Shown in pieces: positions 52,616 to 62,100 of a DNA stretch of 64,000 bases. Source of the DNA: Cellulophaga sp. HaHaR_3_176 (GTDB lineage: Bacteria > Bacteroidota > Bacteroidia > Flavobacteriales > Flavobacteriaceae); the NCBI RefSeq assembly GCF_019021925.1, contig NZ_CP058990.1, forward strand, positions 3,560,001 through 3,624,000, given 5' to 3'. Position 1 is the first letter of the stretch. Each line of letters starts with the position of its first letter. The position numbers and the translations under genes are program-made. Below the pieces are notes generated by a model. It was not told the DNA's origin, made no database searches, and saw only the letters and a list, made by a program, of their open reading frames with translations.

Positions 52616-54982
52616 ATGAAAATATCAAAACTATTAGGAGCAATCGTCCTATTGTTTTTTGTTGCTACTTTAAATGCCCAAAACCAGACCGCCACTATAT
52701 CAGGAAAAGTAATTACATCAGACAATGCTCCTGCTCCATATATCAATGTCATCATAAATGAGATTAACACAGGTACAATGACTGATGCGTCAGGTAATTA
52801 CGAATTAAGAAATATAGCTTATGGTTCTTACACCATCGAATATTCTCTTATCGGTATGGAGAAAAAAGCAATTGCAATTAATGTAAATTCCCCAAAAATC
52901 ACAGTACAAGATGTTCTGTTAAATGAAAGCAGTGAAAAGCTCAGTGAGGTTGTTGTAAGTGCACAAAGACTCAATCAGTTTGCGCATAAAGAATCTGAAT
53001 ATGTAGCACGTGTGCCTTTAAAAAATATTAATAACCCACAATCTTACTCTGTTGTAACCAATGCCCTATTAAAAGAGCAAATTACGACCGATTTACCTTC
53101 TGCATTTAAGAGTATTACAGGAGGAGGTTATGTAGAATCAAATGATGGAAATGTGAGTGTTTATTTAAGAGGGTTTAGGTCTGATGTTCATTTAAGAAAT
53201 GGAGGAATTGCATGGATAAAAGCCCCTTTGGACCCGCAAAATATAGAACGTTTAGAAATTGTAAAAGGTCCAGGTTCCTTATTATATGGTACAAATGTAA
53301 ATAATATTGCAAACTTTGGTGGTGTTGTAAATAAAGTTACTAAACAGGCTTACGATGGTAAAAAGCTAGATGTTGGATTTATTACTGGCCGTTGGGAACA
53401 AGAGCGAGCAACACTTGATTATAATACTGTTTTAAGTAAGGAGGATAAAGTGTATTTTAGATTAAATGCCGCTTATAATTCTGAAAACAGTTTTCAAGAC
53501 CAAGGCATTATTAGAGAATTTATGATAGCTCCTTCTGTAACTGTCGAATTATCAGATAAATTAAGTGTAAAGGCTAATTTGGAATACAACAAGAGTAAAC
53601 GTAACCTAAATTTTGCTAGAGGCTTAGCAGGAAGCCTTATTTCTGACGATGTTAATTCTTGGGACGATTTAGGTTGGGATTATGATACCAATTATGGTAC
53701 TAATGAAATGGCTGGTTACTTTTCTACTTTAGCTACTCAAATTGCTATAGATTATACATTATCTGATACTTGGTCTTCACAAACAAAATTCACAAAAGCA
53801 ACAACTTTTACTGATGCCAATTACCTTAGAGTTGTTATGTTAGATGAAACAACTGTTGGCAGATATTACCTTCAATTAGACCCTAGAGAAACGGGTAACA
53901 CTCACGTACAGCAAGATTTTTTAAATGTATTTGAAGGTGATAAAATTGAGAATAAATTTGTTGCAGGAATAAGTTACTTACATAATTTTGATGATACACA
54001 GCGTACAGGTGTTTGGAATGCTATAGATGCTGTTGACACTACTAATCCAATAATTACAGGGCTAACAAATGAGCAATTTGAAGCTAATTTAGCTGATGAA
54101 ACTAAAAATAAAACCATTACAAAGTTTCAAACCTTAGGTTTTTATGCTTTTGATGCCATCACGGTAAGCAAGCAATTAACCCTTACGGGTGGTTTACGTT
54201 TTGATCGTTTTATGGCAGATAATACTATTGAAAATGGTGTTGAAGGAACTAATGGGTATAATCAAAATAGCTTAAGTACAAAACTTGGCTTAGCGTACAA
54301 TCCTTTTGACGATAAAGCATCTGTATTTGTAAATTATATGGATGGGTTGAGTAATAACGCTCCTTCTGATAATGGCAACGGAGAAATTATCACTTGGGAT
54401 GCTGAAAGAGCAAAGCAATTTGAAGTTGGAACTAAACTTAACTTTTTTGATGGTAAGTTATTAAGTACTGTTAGTTACTATAACATTAACATTGATAACG
54501 ATATTATTGTAGATGAAAACGGAATAAGTTCTCAAACGGGCGAAACCTTAAGCAAAGGTTTTGAAATAGATTTAATTGCAAATCCTGCTCCTGGTTTAAA
54601 TATTGTTGCTGGATATACTAAGAACAATGCTACTTTTGAAAAAGTTGATTTTGGAAATGAAGCCATTTTAGGTAACAGCTTAACATACACTCCTGAAATC
54701 GTATGGAATTTTTGGATGAGCTACCAAGCATTAAAAGGTAAAGCGAAAGGCTTAGGTTTTGGTTTGGGAGCCAATCACATGAGTGAAATATATAATAGCA
54801 CTGCAAACAATTTTGGCTCAGAAGCATATACTACAGTTGATGCTACTGTTTTTTACAAAAAAAATAAGTATAAAATCAGCCTAAAAGCAGATAACGTTTT
54901 TGACCAAGAATATTACAACGGCTACGGAATACCACAAAAACCTTTTAATTTTAGAGTAGGGTTGTTTTATAGCATATTCTAA
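52616..54982 (+). CDS. TonB-dependent siderophore receptor
   Basis: 788-residue outer-membrane receptor. Signal peptide ends near LNAQ (residue 22). A carboxypeptidase-regulatory-like beta sandwich follows (about 25-110, TISGKVITSDNAPAPYINV), then the plug (about 115-245, with LKEQITTDLPSAFKSITGGG and RLEIVKGPGSLLYGTNVNN) and a 22-strand barrel ending in the aromatic FRVGLFYSIF. FhuA/FecA-like layout for ferric siderophore uptake driven by TonB. First gene of an apparent operon with esterase and PepSY genes; the shared operator suggests iron control. Confidence 0.92.
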   Translation: MKISKLLGAIVLLFFVATLNAQNQTATISGKVITSDNAPAPYINVIINEINTGTMTDASGNYELRNIAYGSYTIEYSLIGMEKKAIAINVNSPKITVQDVLLNESSEKLSEVVVSAQRLNQFAHKESEYVARVPLKNINNPQSYSVVTNALLKEQITTDLPSAFKSITGGGYVESNDGNVSVYLRGFRSDVHLRNGGIAWIKAPLDPQNIERLEIVKGPGSLLYGTNVNNIANFGGVVNKVTKQAYDGKKLDVGFITGRWEQERATLDYNTVLSKEDKVYFRLNAAYNSENSFQDQGIIREFMIAPSVTVELSDKLSVKANLEYNKSKRNLNFARGLAGSLISDDVNSWDDLGWDYDTNYGTNEMAGYFSTLATQIAIDYTLSDTWSSQTKFTKATTFTDANYLRVVMLDETTVGRYYLQLDPRETGNTHVQQDFLNVFEGDKIENKFVAGISYLHNFDDTQRTGVWNAIDAVDTTNPIITGLTNEQFEANLADETKNKTITKFQTLGFYAFDAITVSKQLTLTGGLRFDRFMADNTIENGVEGTNGYNQNSLSTKLGLAYNPFDDKASVFVNYMDGLSNNAPSDNGNGEIITWDAERAKQFEVGTKLNFFDGKLLSTVSYYNINIDNDIIVDENGISSQTGETLSKGFEIDLIANPAPGLNIVAGYTKNNATFEKVDFGNEAILGNSLTYTPEIVWNFWMSYQALKGKAKGLGFGLGANHMSEIYNSTANNFGSEAYTTVDATVFYKKNKYKISLKADNVFDQEYYNGYGIPQKPFNFRVGLFYSIF

Positions 54983-54998
54983 AAAAATAAATTTAAGA

Positions 54999-55026
54999 AA
55001 AGAGGGTGTTAAAAAGTATCCTCTTT
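54999..55026 (+). promoter_or_regulatory. Intercistronic hairpin after the TonB receptor
   Basis: AAAGAGG and CCTCTTT form a 7-bp stem with a 14-nt loop followed by a weak T-rich stretch (CTATTTC). It may act as a partial terminator or mRNA stabiliser, lowering esterase and PepSY expression relative to the receptor. Confidence 0.4.
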
Positions 55027-55050
55027 CTATTTCTTTAAATCATTATACTA

Positions 55051-56097
55051 ATGAAAATATTATTTTACATCTTTTGTCTCTTTACTGTTTTTTCAAATGC
55101 TCAAAAAATAGAAATTGGAACTATTGAAAAAATACAATCTACAATTTTAAACGAAGAGAGAGAATATTGGGTGTCCTTACCCGAAAACTATACAAATGAA
55201 AAATATGAGACTCAGAAATACCCAGTAGTTTATTTGTTAGACGGAGAAAAATATTTTCATACGGTAACAGGCATGGTTAAAAATCTATCTAATGGGTACT
55301 ATCCTCAAATTCCTGAATGCATTGTTATTGCCATTAAAAACACTAATAGATCTAGAGATTTAACCCCAACAACAGTTACAGATCTTTCTTATGCATCTGG
55401 AGGTGCCGATAAATTTGAAACTTTTATCACTGATGAGTTAATTCCCGAAGTAAATAAAAATTACAACACTTTAGATTATAAGATTTTAATAGGTCATTCT
55501 TTTGGAGGACTTTTTGCTTTTAACCTGGTACTAAAAACACCATCTCCCTTCAACTCTTATATCGTGATAGACCCTAGTTTGTGGTGGGATAACAATACCA
55601 CCGTACAAAAATTAGAGCGCACTTTAAAAACCAAAAATTTTAGAGGAACCACATTGTTTTTTGCAAATGCTAATTCTATAGGGAATCAAAAAGAGCCTAG
55701 CACACAACATTATGAGCATTTTGAAGCTAAAAAAAATAGCTTAAAATTAGTAGAAGATAGTGTTTCTGAAAACTTAAATTTTTATAGTAAATATTATAAA
55801 GAAGAAGATCACGGTAGTGTAGTATTACCTTCTTTAATTGATGGTTTAAGAACCATTTTTAAAGGCTTTAGAATTAATGTAAAAGAACTGATTAAAAACC
55901 CATCTATATTAGAACGAGATTATCAACTATTATCAGATAAAATAGGATTTGATTTTAAACCACAAAGTGCTTACCTAGACAGGGTGGTAGATTTAGCTTC
56001 AAAACAAGGTAAAAAGGAAAACGCTGAAATTTTACATGATTTAAACAAAAAATTATATCCTGACAACGTGTATTTAAAACACAAATTTGAACTCTAA
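55051..56097 (+). CDS. Exported alpha/beta-hydrolase esterase (Fes/IroE-like)
   Basis: 348 residues with a signal peptide (cleavage near SNAQ, residue 18). Esterase-D fold: YPVVYLLDGEKYFHTVTGMV, the nucleophile elbow GHSFGG (Ser near residue 151) and a late HG in EEDHGSVVLP as the catalytic His. Between a TonB siderophore receptor and a PepSY reductase, it most likely opens ester bonds of a ferric siderophore in the periplasm to help release iron. A generic carbohydrate esterase is the alternative. Confidence 0.85.
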   Translation: MKILFYIFCLFTVFSNAQKIEIGTIEKIQSTILNEEREYWVSLPENYTNEKYETQKYPVVYLLDGEKYFHTVTGMVKNLSNGYYPQIPECIVIAIKNTNRSRDLTPTTVTDLSYASGGADKFETFITDELIPEVNKNYNTLDYKILIGHSFGGLFAFNLVLKTPSPFNSYIVIDPSLWWDNNTTVQKLERTLKTKNFRGTTLFFANANSIGNQKEPSTQHYEHFEAKKNSLKLVEDSVSENLNFYSKYYKEEDHGSVVLPSLIDGLRTIFKGFRINVKELIKNPSILERDYQLLSDKIGFDFKPQSAYLDRVVDLASKQGKKENAEILHDLNKKLYPDNVYLKHKFEL

Positions 56098-56098
56098 A

Positions 56099-57247
56099 AT
56101 GAAGAGATACACCTTTAGAAAATTGATAAACGACATACACTTATGGCTAGGAATTATAAGTGGTATTGTCTTATTTATAGTTTGTCTAACTGGAACTATT
56201 TTAGCCTTTGAAACCGAGTTGATTTTACTTTTTGACAAGCAAGATTATTATTCTGAAAAAACAGGAGAACCACTTTCGTTTGAAGAAATTATATTAGCTC
56301 TTGAGGCAGATAATAATGTCGTTAAAGATTTTATTTATTTTAAAGATGAAAACCAAAACTTACAATTTACCCTGCTCACTAATGAAGAAGCAATTTCTGG
56401 TAAGCCAGCAAGAGGCAGATCTGTTCAAATAAACCCATTTACAGGAGAAGAGATTGAGTTAATAGGTAAAACAAAATCATTTATTCATACAGTTGAAGAG
56501 TTGCACCGTGTGTTACTTCTTGATCAAAAAATAGGGAGGCCGATTGTTGGCGTTTGCACCATTATTTTTATTATACTTTGCTTTTCTGGCTTACTACTTT
56601 GGATGCCCAAAAAAATAAAACAATTTATAAAGTGGAAGTTTTGGAAGCAAGGCTTTAGCTTAAAAATGAAAGCAAATTGGAAACGAGTAAATTATGACAT
56701 TCATAATACTTTTGGGTTTTATGCACTGGTTCCCATGTTATTAATGGGGTTAACAGGTTTACTATGGTCTTTTCAATGGTATTACGATGGACTTGAAATT
56801 GTGTTGGGAGATAAACTTGGCAAATCTAGATTTGATGTAAGCCTACCATTAAAAACAGATCACGATAAAATTCCAACAATAAATTACACAGCACTGCTGT
56901 ACAAAACAGATAGCATCTTACCTGGTGAAAATGTAGCTACTAGAGTAACACTACCCTTAAAGCCGAATGAAAGTGTTATGATTAGAAAAAAGAGGGATGG
57001 TTTTTTTACATATGATGCTGCAGATAAACTACAATTTGACCCGTATGCAAATGTTCTTATTTCAAAATCGCTTTTTAAAGATGAAAAGATTGGTGGAAAA
57101 ATAGCCAGTCTTATCAGAGGTATTCATGTGGGGTCTTTTGCAGGTATATTTATTAAAATTATATATTTCTTAAGCTGCCTTATTGCAACATCATTACCAA
57201 TAACAGGTACTATAATATGGTTTAATAAGATGAAAAAAAGTAATTAA
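56099..57247 (+). CDS. PepSY-associated membrane protein
   Basis: 382 residues from the ATG at 56099, one base after the esterase stop codon. Four membrane helices (about 15-38, 145-165, 205-228, 350-372). Conserved His residues in INDIHLWLGIISG, VEELHRVLLLD and YDIHNTFGFY could bind heme. PepSY-TM proteins in siderophore loci act as, or are thought to act as, inner-membrane ferric reductases. Third gene of the receptor-esterase-PepSY set. It lacks the flavodoxin/reductase extension present in the relative at 38671. Confidence 0.88.
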   Translation: MKRYTFRKLINDIHLWLGIISGIVLFIVCLTGTILAFETELILLFDKQDYYSEKTGEPLSFEEIILALEADNNVVKDFIYFKDENQNLQFTLLTNEEAISGKPARGRSVQINPFTGEEIELIGKTKSFIHTVEELHRVLLLDQKIGRPIVGVCTIIFIILCFSGLLLWMPKKIKQFIKWKFWKQGFSLKMKANWKRVNYDIHNTFGFYALVPMLLMGLTGLLWSFQWYYDGLEIVLGDKLGKSRFDVSLPLKTDHDKIPTINYTALLYKTDSILPGENVATRVTLPLKPNESVMIRKKRDGFFTYDAADKLQFDPYANVLISKSLFKDEKIGGKIASLIRGIHVGSFAGIFIKIIYFLSCLIATSLPITGTIIWFNKMKKSN

Positions 57248-57293
57248 TAGCCTTATTTTTCTGTGATAATAAATTAGTGATTTTTCAGAAGAC

Positions 57294-58433
57294 TTACCTC
57301 TCTAAGTATAAAAACCCTTGAATTTCAAAGTTGTCTTTCCCTGCTTTTATAAGATAGAAGTATACACCTTCAGGTAAGCCTTTATTTTTACGTATTGCAA
57401 ATATATTCACGCCTGTTTTACCATCAAATTCATCAGAATAATTTTTTTGTTCAAAAACCTTAAGCCCATTTCTGTCAAAAATTAATAAATGGTTACCATC
57501 AAAATCATCCAATTCTGGTATAAAGAGAAAATCATTAATACCATCTCCATTAGGAGTTATAATATAATTATAGCCTCTACGGGAAACAAGATTATTAGTT
57601 TTTAAAACCCCGAATGTTAAAGCATCATAATGGTTAGGGATAAATTCATTTGAAGAAATAAATCCTTCTTCAAGATTTCCTGCACGATCAGCTGCTCCCA
57701 AATTCACCCATTTGCTTAATTCTTTGTTGAAACCTACTACCGTTAAATTATTTTGATCAGTAGCTATGTTTTCAAGATCACTTCGTTGATTCCATGCTAT
57801 TGTAATCATTGTAGAGGTGTCACCTTCTAAAACCCAATATTCAGTTTTACTGATTGATGTTATTTCAGAGTTTTTTTCTAAAACATTTGAAAATGCTAAG
57901 TTGCTGTTTTCAAAAAAGTAAGCGCTTTTAAAAGATCCTGTAGTTTCTTCTGTATCGATACCCAAGGGTCTTAAATATGTTTCGTCACCAATAGGGAAAA
58001 GAAAATTTTGTACGCCAGAGATTGACATAAACCCATCAACTTTTGAAAAATCAGATTCTCCATTGTAAAATGAAGTGGAAATAAATTCGAAATAATTGGT
58101 ATTGTTTGTTTTAGAGGTTATGATATCTCCAAATATAAAATTGGTATTATTTCTTACTTTTAAAGGAGTTTGAAGAAAAATGCCTTCATCATTATTAATT
58201 TCGATATTATAAAAATAAGGAGAAATAGACCCTGAAATAGAACTTAAATAATCTCCATAAAACCCTGCTAGTCCAGATTTATTATCGAATATACCATCAT
58301 TTTCTAGCGAAGAATAGAATCCCATTTGACCATTGTCGTGAATTTCTAAATTGCCAAAATTTCGAAGAGTTTGTGCTTTAGCGAGCTGTAGCACAAGAAT
58401 ATTAAATCCGATAATGAGTATACATTTTCTCAT
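57294..58433 (-). CDS. T9SS type B secreted protein
   Basis: 379 residues. Signal peptide ends near AKAQ (residue 21). The middle is beta rich, with no catalytic motif. The C-terminal 90 residues are a gliding-motility-associated/type B sorting domain: YNYIITPNGDGINDFLFIPE, LLIFDRNGLKVFEQ, GVYFYLIKAG and a basic end FLYLER. This domain sends the protein through the type IX secretion system to the cell surface. Last gene of a four-gene minus-strand operon, 4 nt after the preceding gene. Confidence 0.9.
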   Translation of the reverse strand: MRKCILIIGFNILVLQLAKAQTLRNFGNLEIHDNGQMGFYSSLENDGIFDNKSGLAGFYGDYLSSISGSISPYFYNIEINNDEGIFLQTPLKVRNNTNFIFGDIITSKTNNTNYFEFISTSFYNGESDFSKVDGFMSISGVQNFLFPIGDETYLRPLGIDTEETTGSFKSAYFFENSNLAFSNVLEKNSEITSISKTEYWVLEGDTSTMITIAWNQRSDLENIATDQNNLTVVGFNKELSKWVNLGAADRAGNLEEGFISSNEFIPNHYDALTFGVLKTNNLVSRRGYNYIITPNGDGINDFLFIPELDDFDGNHLLIFDRNGLKVFEQKNYSDEFDGKTGVNIFAIRKNKGLPEGVYFYLIKAGKDNFEIQGFLYLER

Positions 58434-58437
58434 ACGA

Positions 58438-59562
58438 TTAAAAATCTAATACCGTAAAGTAACACGTTCTATCTACAAAAATATCACTGCCTAGAATTCC
58501 TCCTCCTTGATGTACAATTGATATGCTAAATGTCGTTGTTGTTTGAGCAGTAACATAAATTTTTATATTATTAGTGGCAGTCTCTAAAACACTTAATTGA
58601 ATAGGATAATTAGTTGTAGATCTAGCTGTTGCCATTGTGAAAATATATCGGCCTGTTCCTAATTTAGTAGCGTTAGTAAGTCCTCTTGAAAGAATGCTAC
58701 TTGTTGCAGGTATAAGTGTTCCGTATGCTTTAATTGGGCTATTGTAGTATGCCCCGCCATCAGTGCCTGCTGAAATATTGTTGTCAGTATTTGCACTTAT
58801 TAGATTTACAGATTGTGAAGTTCCATCTTCGCTATTGTGTGTTATTATACCTGAGGTGCTATTCTGTGAAATTGTTGTCTTTGTCTCAGTTATACTTCCT
58901 CCACTTTTATTTAAAGTAATTGTATTACCTGTTTTTGAGATGGTTTGTATCTCATTTAACGAGCTAGCATCGTCATCATTTACATTTAATGTTATTGAAT
59001 TGCCTGCACTAATCGAAATATTGCCAGCACTACCTGTAGTTGATAAGGTTTGATTGTTTGTTGCAAAGGCTGATAAATCAATTTCAACGACATCACCGTC
59101 TGCTTCAACTGCTAATATATTTGTTGCAGTTCCTGTAATAGTACCAGCACCATAATCAGATAGTCGAACTGTACCACCTTCTATATCTAGCTTAGCATCT
59201 GGTGTATTAGTTCCTAAACCTAAGCGCGAATTGGTGGTGTCCCAAAATAAATTACTATTGTCTTGAGTAGGATAATTATCTGGTCCTGTATAAAAAATAG
59301 AACCAGGTATGCCTGTATAGCCAAGATTTACCCATGTTGTGCCGTTCCAAATTTTTGGTTTGGTGTTTTCATTATCTGAAGTGTCAAACCAAACATCATT
59401 TAATATAGGATCTGTCGGTGCTATAATAGCTGTAGTATTTATATTATTATTAACCGTAACAACACTCCCTTTTTTATTGATAGCCTCAAATTTTTGTGAA
59501 AAGATTTGAATGCTCATCATCATTGCGCAAAAAAAGATTAAGCTCTTAAAATTAAAAAGCAT
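58438..59562 (-). CDS. Secreted tail-fibre-like beta protein
   Basis: 374 residues with a signal peptide (about 1-22, ending IFSQ). Low-complexity, Thr/Ser/Asn-rich beta repeats. LFWDTTNSRLGLGTNTPDAK is the motif seen in Bacteroidota tail-fibre-like and adhesin proteins, and NDVWFDTSDNENTKPKIWNGTTW is a short sugar/cell-wall-type repeat seen in the same proteins. No T9SS domain of its own. Probably assembles outside the cell with its operon neighbours. No enzyme function visible. Confidence 0.75.
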   Translation of the reverse strand: MLFNFKSLIFFCAMMMSIQIFSQKFEAINKKGSVVTVNNNINTTAIIAPTDPILNDVWFDTSDNENTKPKIWNGTTWVNLGYTGIPGSIFYTGPDNYPTQDNSNLFWDTTNSRLGLGTNTPDAKLDIEGGTVRLSDYGAGTITGTATNILAVEADGDVVEIDLSAFATNNQTLSTTGSAGNISISAGNSITLNVNDDDASSLNEIQTISKTGNTITLNKSGGSITETKTTISQNSTSGIITHNSEDGTSQSVNLISANTDNNISAGTDGGAYYNSPIKAYGTLIPATSSILSRGLTNATKLGTGRYIFTMATARSTTNYPIQLSVLETATNNIKIYVTAQTTTTFSISIVHQGGGILGSDIFVDRTCYFTVLDF

Positions 59563-59624
59563 AATGGAGCGTTGTTTTTCGATTAAGAATAATATAGTTG
59601 TGTTAATTTTAAATTTCTAGTTTA

Positions 59625-60347
59625 TTATTTAACATATTGTACTTCCACAATATCGCCTGCGTAAACAGAATAATCGTTTTCAACTAAAGTAACTGTCGAA
59701 GCTGTTACAGTATAATCAACATTAGCGATAAGTTTAGCTCCATTTCTATACACCCATACTTGACTAAATGAAGGTAAAACAGGTGTGCCTGTAAGTGCAT
59801 ATGCAGTTTGGTCAGCAATAGCTGTAAAAGCTTCTTGTCCACTTTGAATAAGTTCAGTTGCTAATAATTTTTTAGTAGCACCGGTTGCTTCATCTCTTAC
59901 AAGTATAGTGTACCCAGTTCCTGTTCCTGCATCAGATTCAGTTGTAGCATCGGTAGAAGCTAATTCTGTAGCTGAGTCAATTAACTCTAGTCCATTAAGA
60001 GTAAATAAATTTCCATCAACATCAATATACGTATCATTAGTTAAAACACCACCTAACTGCCATGTTGTAGTAGTTACATTGTCGGTAGTATTTGATAACA
60101 TAGTAATACCATTTTGAGTTTGAAGATACTTAATGGTTCCTTTGTTGTCAATAACACGTACTGCACCTGCGGTAGTTGTAGTTCCAGGATCGACATCAGT
60201 TTGTTTAGTGACATCACCAGTAGTTTGCTGTGCACTAGCAGCCAGACCTGTTAACATAAGAAGGCCAGAGGCGAAGATTTTCAAGTTTTTAAAAGGTTTT
60301 TTTGTTTGCATTTTATCAGAGTTTAAAGTGTTAAGTAATGTATTCAT
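59625..60347 (-). CDS. Secreted beta-rich protein with YRNG C-terminal module
   Basis: 240 residues. A late signal peptide (hydrophobic part at about 26-38, cleavage near ASAQ) suggests an N-terminal extension or an internal start at residue 13. The mature protein is Thr/Asp rich. The C-terminal 45 residues (VWVYRNGAKLIANVDYTVTA...GDIVEVQYVK) resemble the C-terminus of the next protein upstream (EIYRNGVRIDF...NDKIRIVQIL), so the two share a module. Third from the end of the operon. Extracellular structural role is inferred. Confidence 0.75.
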   Translation of the reverse strand: MNTLLNTLNSDKMQTKKPFKNLKIFASGLLMLTGLAASAQQTTGDVTKQTDVDPGTTTTAGAVRVIDNKGTIKYLQTQNGITMLSNTTDNVTTTTWQLGGVLTNDTYIDVDGNLFTLNGLELIDSATELASTDATTESDAGTGTGYTILVRDEATGATKKLLATELIQSGQEAFTAIADQTAYALTGTPVLPSFSQVWVYRNGAKLIANVDYTVTASTVTLVENDYSVYAGDIVEVQYVK

Positions 60348-60356
60348 GATTATTTA

Positions 60357-60971
60357 TTATAAAATTTGTACGATTCGTATTTTGTCATTCTGGTAGCATA
60401 TGACTTCGCTTTCTAATTGAATAGTATTTTCATTTACGGTTGTAAAATCAATCCTTACTCCGTTTCTGTAAATTTCAATTTTTCTACTGTCTGCTATGGG
60501 TAGTGGTGTATTAAATTGTATTTGTCCATTACTCGCTACTATTACTATTTGTTCTTGTTCTATAGTAGCGTTATCACCTGCAGGGCCTTGTTCTCCTTGC
60601 GGCCCTGTTAAATCACCTGATGTAAATGAGGATCCATCTGGAGCATCAATGGTGAATGAACCATCTTCATTATCTGTAATAGAAATAGGGTTAGATATAT
60701 TATCGCAAAGATTCATCCATTCATTCCCGTTAAATACATAAATACATTTCGAATCTGTGTTATAAACTAATGCTCCGTTTAGTGGTGAAATTTGTAGCAT
60801 TTGAGAATTAGAAACTCTAGTTACAACGAGAACTTTAGAAGTGCTTTCCAATTCTAAAAGAGAGGAATTGTTAATTGTACTAACATCATCTCCTATCTTC
60901 ACTTGCGCGTACGAACAAAAGGTGATAGATAAAATAAAAAAAATGAATAAATATGTTTTATTCGGTGCCAT
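60357..60971 (-). CDS. Secreted protein with short collagen-like segment
   Basis: 204 residues from the ATG at 60971. Signal peptide ends near CSYAQ (residue 21). After it comes the Bacteroidota surface-protein motif GALVYNTDSKCIYVFNGNEW, then a short Gly-X-Y run GPQGEQGPAGDNA near 130 and a YRNG module at the C-terminus. First gene of the four-gene operon (9 nt to the next). Likely surface or filament component. Collagen-like runs this short are common in tail-fibre-like proteins. Confidence 0.75.
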   Translation of the reverse strand: MAPNKTYLFIFFILSITFCSYAQVKIGDDVSTINNSSLLELESTSKVLVVTRVSNSQMLQISPLNGALVYNTDSKCIYVFNGNEWMNLCDNISNPISITDNEDGSFTIDAPDGSSFTSGDLTGPQGEQGPAGDNATIEQEQIVIVASNGQIQFNTPLPIADSRKIEIYRNGVRIDFTTVNENTIQLESEVICYQNDKIRIVQIL

Positions 60972-61092
60972 AGCCTTTCTTTGAATAAAGATCAAAGAAA
61001 ATTAAATAGCTTCTCTAATTAAATAAAATGTTGTAAAATGTACGAAAAAGACTACGTATGGTGTAAATAATGATGTGGGGCTAATTATTCCA

Positions 61093-61146
61093 TTCTATTA
61101 TACGATTAGTAACCTTTACAAAAAGGTTACTAATCGTATAATAGAA
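61093..61146. repeat. Perfect 25-bp inverted repeat with 4-nt loop
   Basis: Arms 61093-61117 and 61122-61146 match exactly (each holds CGATTAGTAACC or its complement) around ACAA. It lies between the start of the surface-protein operon and the end of the deacetylase gene. Neither strand carries a T run after the stem, so it is not a standard intrinsic terminator. Confidence 0.75.
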
Positions 61147-61191
61147 GTCATTAATCTATGTTTTTTGCGTTTAGGTTGGAAAAAAATTGAA

Positions 61192-62094
61192 TTAGAAATA
61201 AATTTTTTGGGCTAATCTAAAAGTATTAGCATGCGCCTCAATTATTGTTTTGATATCTGGTGAATAACCACCACCCATACTACATTGAACGGGTATTTTA
61301 TGATCAAAACAGGTTTGGAGTACAAATTCATCACGATTTTTGCAGGCATCTAAACTTAAAGCCAAAGTACCTAACTTATCACTTTCTAAAACATCAACAC
61401 CAGATAAGTAAAAAATAAAATCAGGTTGCACTTTTTTAATGAGCTCTGGTAAAGCTTTTTTTAAGGTTACTAAATATTCTTCACCCTTGGTACCTCTTTC
61501 GAATGCAATATCTAAATCGGATATTTCTTTTTTAAAAGGATAGTTACTCTTACCATGCATAGAAAAAGTAAAAACAGAAGTGTCATTTTTAAAAATTTCG
61601 GCTGTACCATTTCCTTGATGCACATCTAAGTCTATAATCAATATTTTAGCAGCTAATTTTTTTGCTTGTAAGTATCTTGCGCCAATGGCTTGATCGTTTA
61701 ACATGCAAAAAGCCTCGCCATGATCAGAATATGCATGGTGCGTGCCACCCGCTAAATTCATAGCAATACCATTCTCTATTGCATATTCACATGCTTTCAT
61801 GGTACCATCAGTAATAATTCGTTCTCGCTCAATTAAATCTTCAGAAAGAGGAAAACCTATTTTACGTGCTGCTTTAGGCTCTATTTTAATATTCAATAAA
61901 TCATAATAATATTCTGCATCATGCACTGCTAAAATATATTTGTCATTCGGAATTTCTGGTTCAAAGAAATTCTCTTTAATGCATGTGCCTTCATATATCA
62001 ATTGCTGCGGCAGCAAATCATATTTTGCCATGGGGAAGCGGTGTCCGTCTGGCAAGTGATGTTTGTATATAGGGTGGCAAGCAATTTTAAGCAT
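61192..62094 (-). CDS. AcuC/histone-deacetylase-family amidohydrolase
   Basis: 300 residues. Zinc-dependent deacetylase fold with active-site segments GGTHHAYSDHGEAFCMLND, LIIDLDVHQGNGTAEIF (Zn ligands Asp/His), YLSGVDVLESDKLG (Zn Asp) and QCSMGGGYSP. In bacteria such enzymes deacetylate acetyl-CoA synthetase (AcuC) or acetylated polyamines. The substrate is not decided by sequence. 6 nt after tex on the same strand. Confidence 0.9.
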   Translation of the reverse strand: MLKIACHPIYKHHLPDGHRFPMAKYDLLPQQLIYEGTCIKENFFEPEIPNDKYILAVHDAEYYYDLLNIKIEPKAARKIGFPLSEDLIERERIITDGTMKACEYAIENGIAMNLAGGTHHAYSDHGEAFCMLNDQAIGARYLQAKKLAAKILIIDLDVHQGNGTAEIFKNDTSVFTFSMHGKSNYPFKKEISDLDIAFERGTKGEEYLVTLKKALPELIKKVQPDFIFYLSGVDVLESDKLGTLALSLDACKNRDEFVLQTCFDHKIPVQCSMGGGYSPDIKTIIEAHANTFRLAQKIYF

Positions 62095-62100
62095 TTTGTT

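Noticed and set aside
57294..60971. Prophage tail operon, suggested by tail-fibre-like motifs
   Set aside because: All proteins have Sec signal peptides and the last has a T9SS sorting domain; no phage structural or DNA-packaging genes are present.
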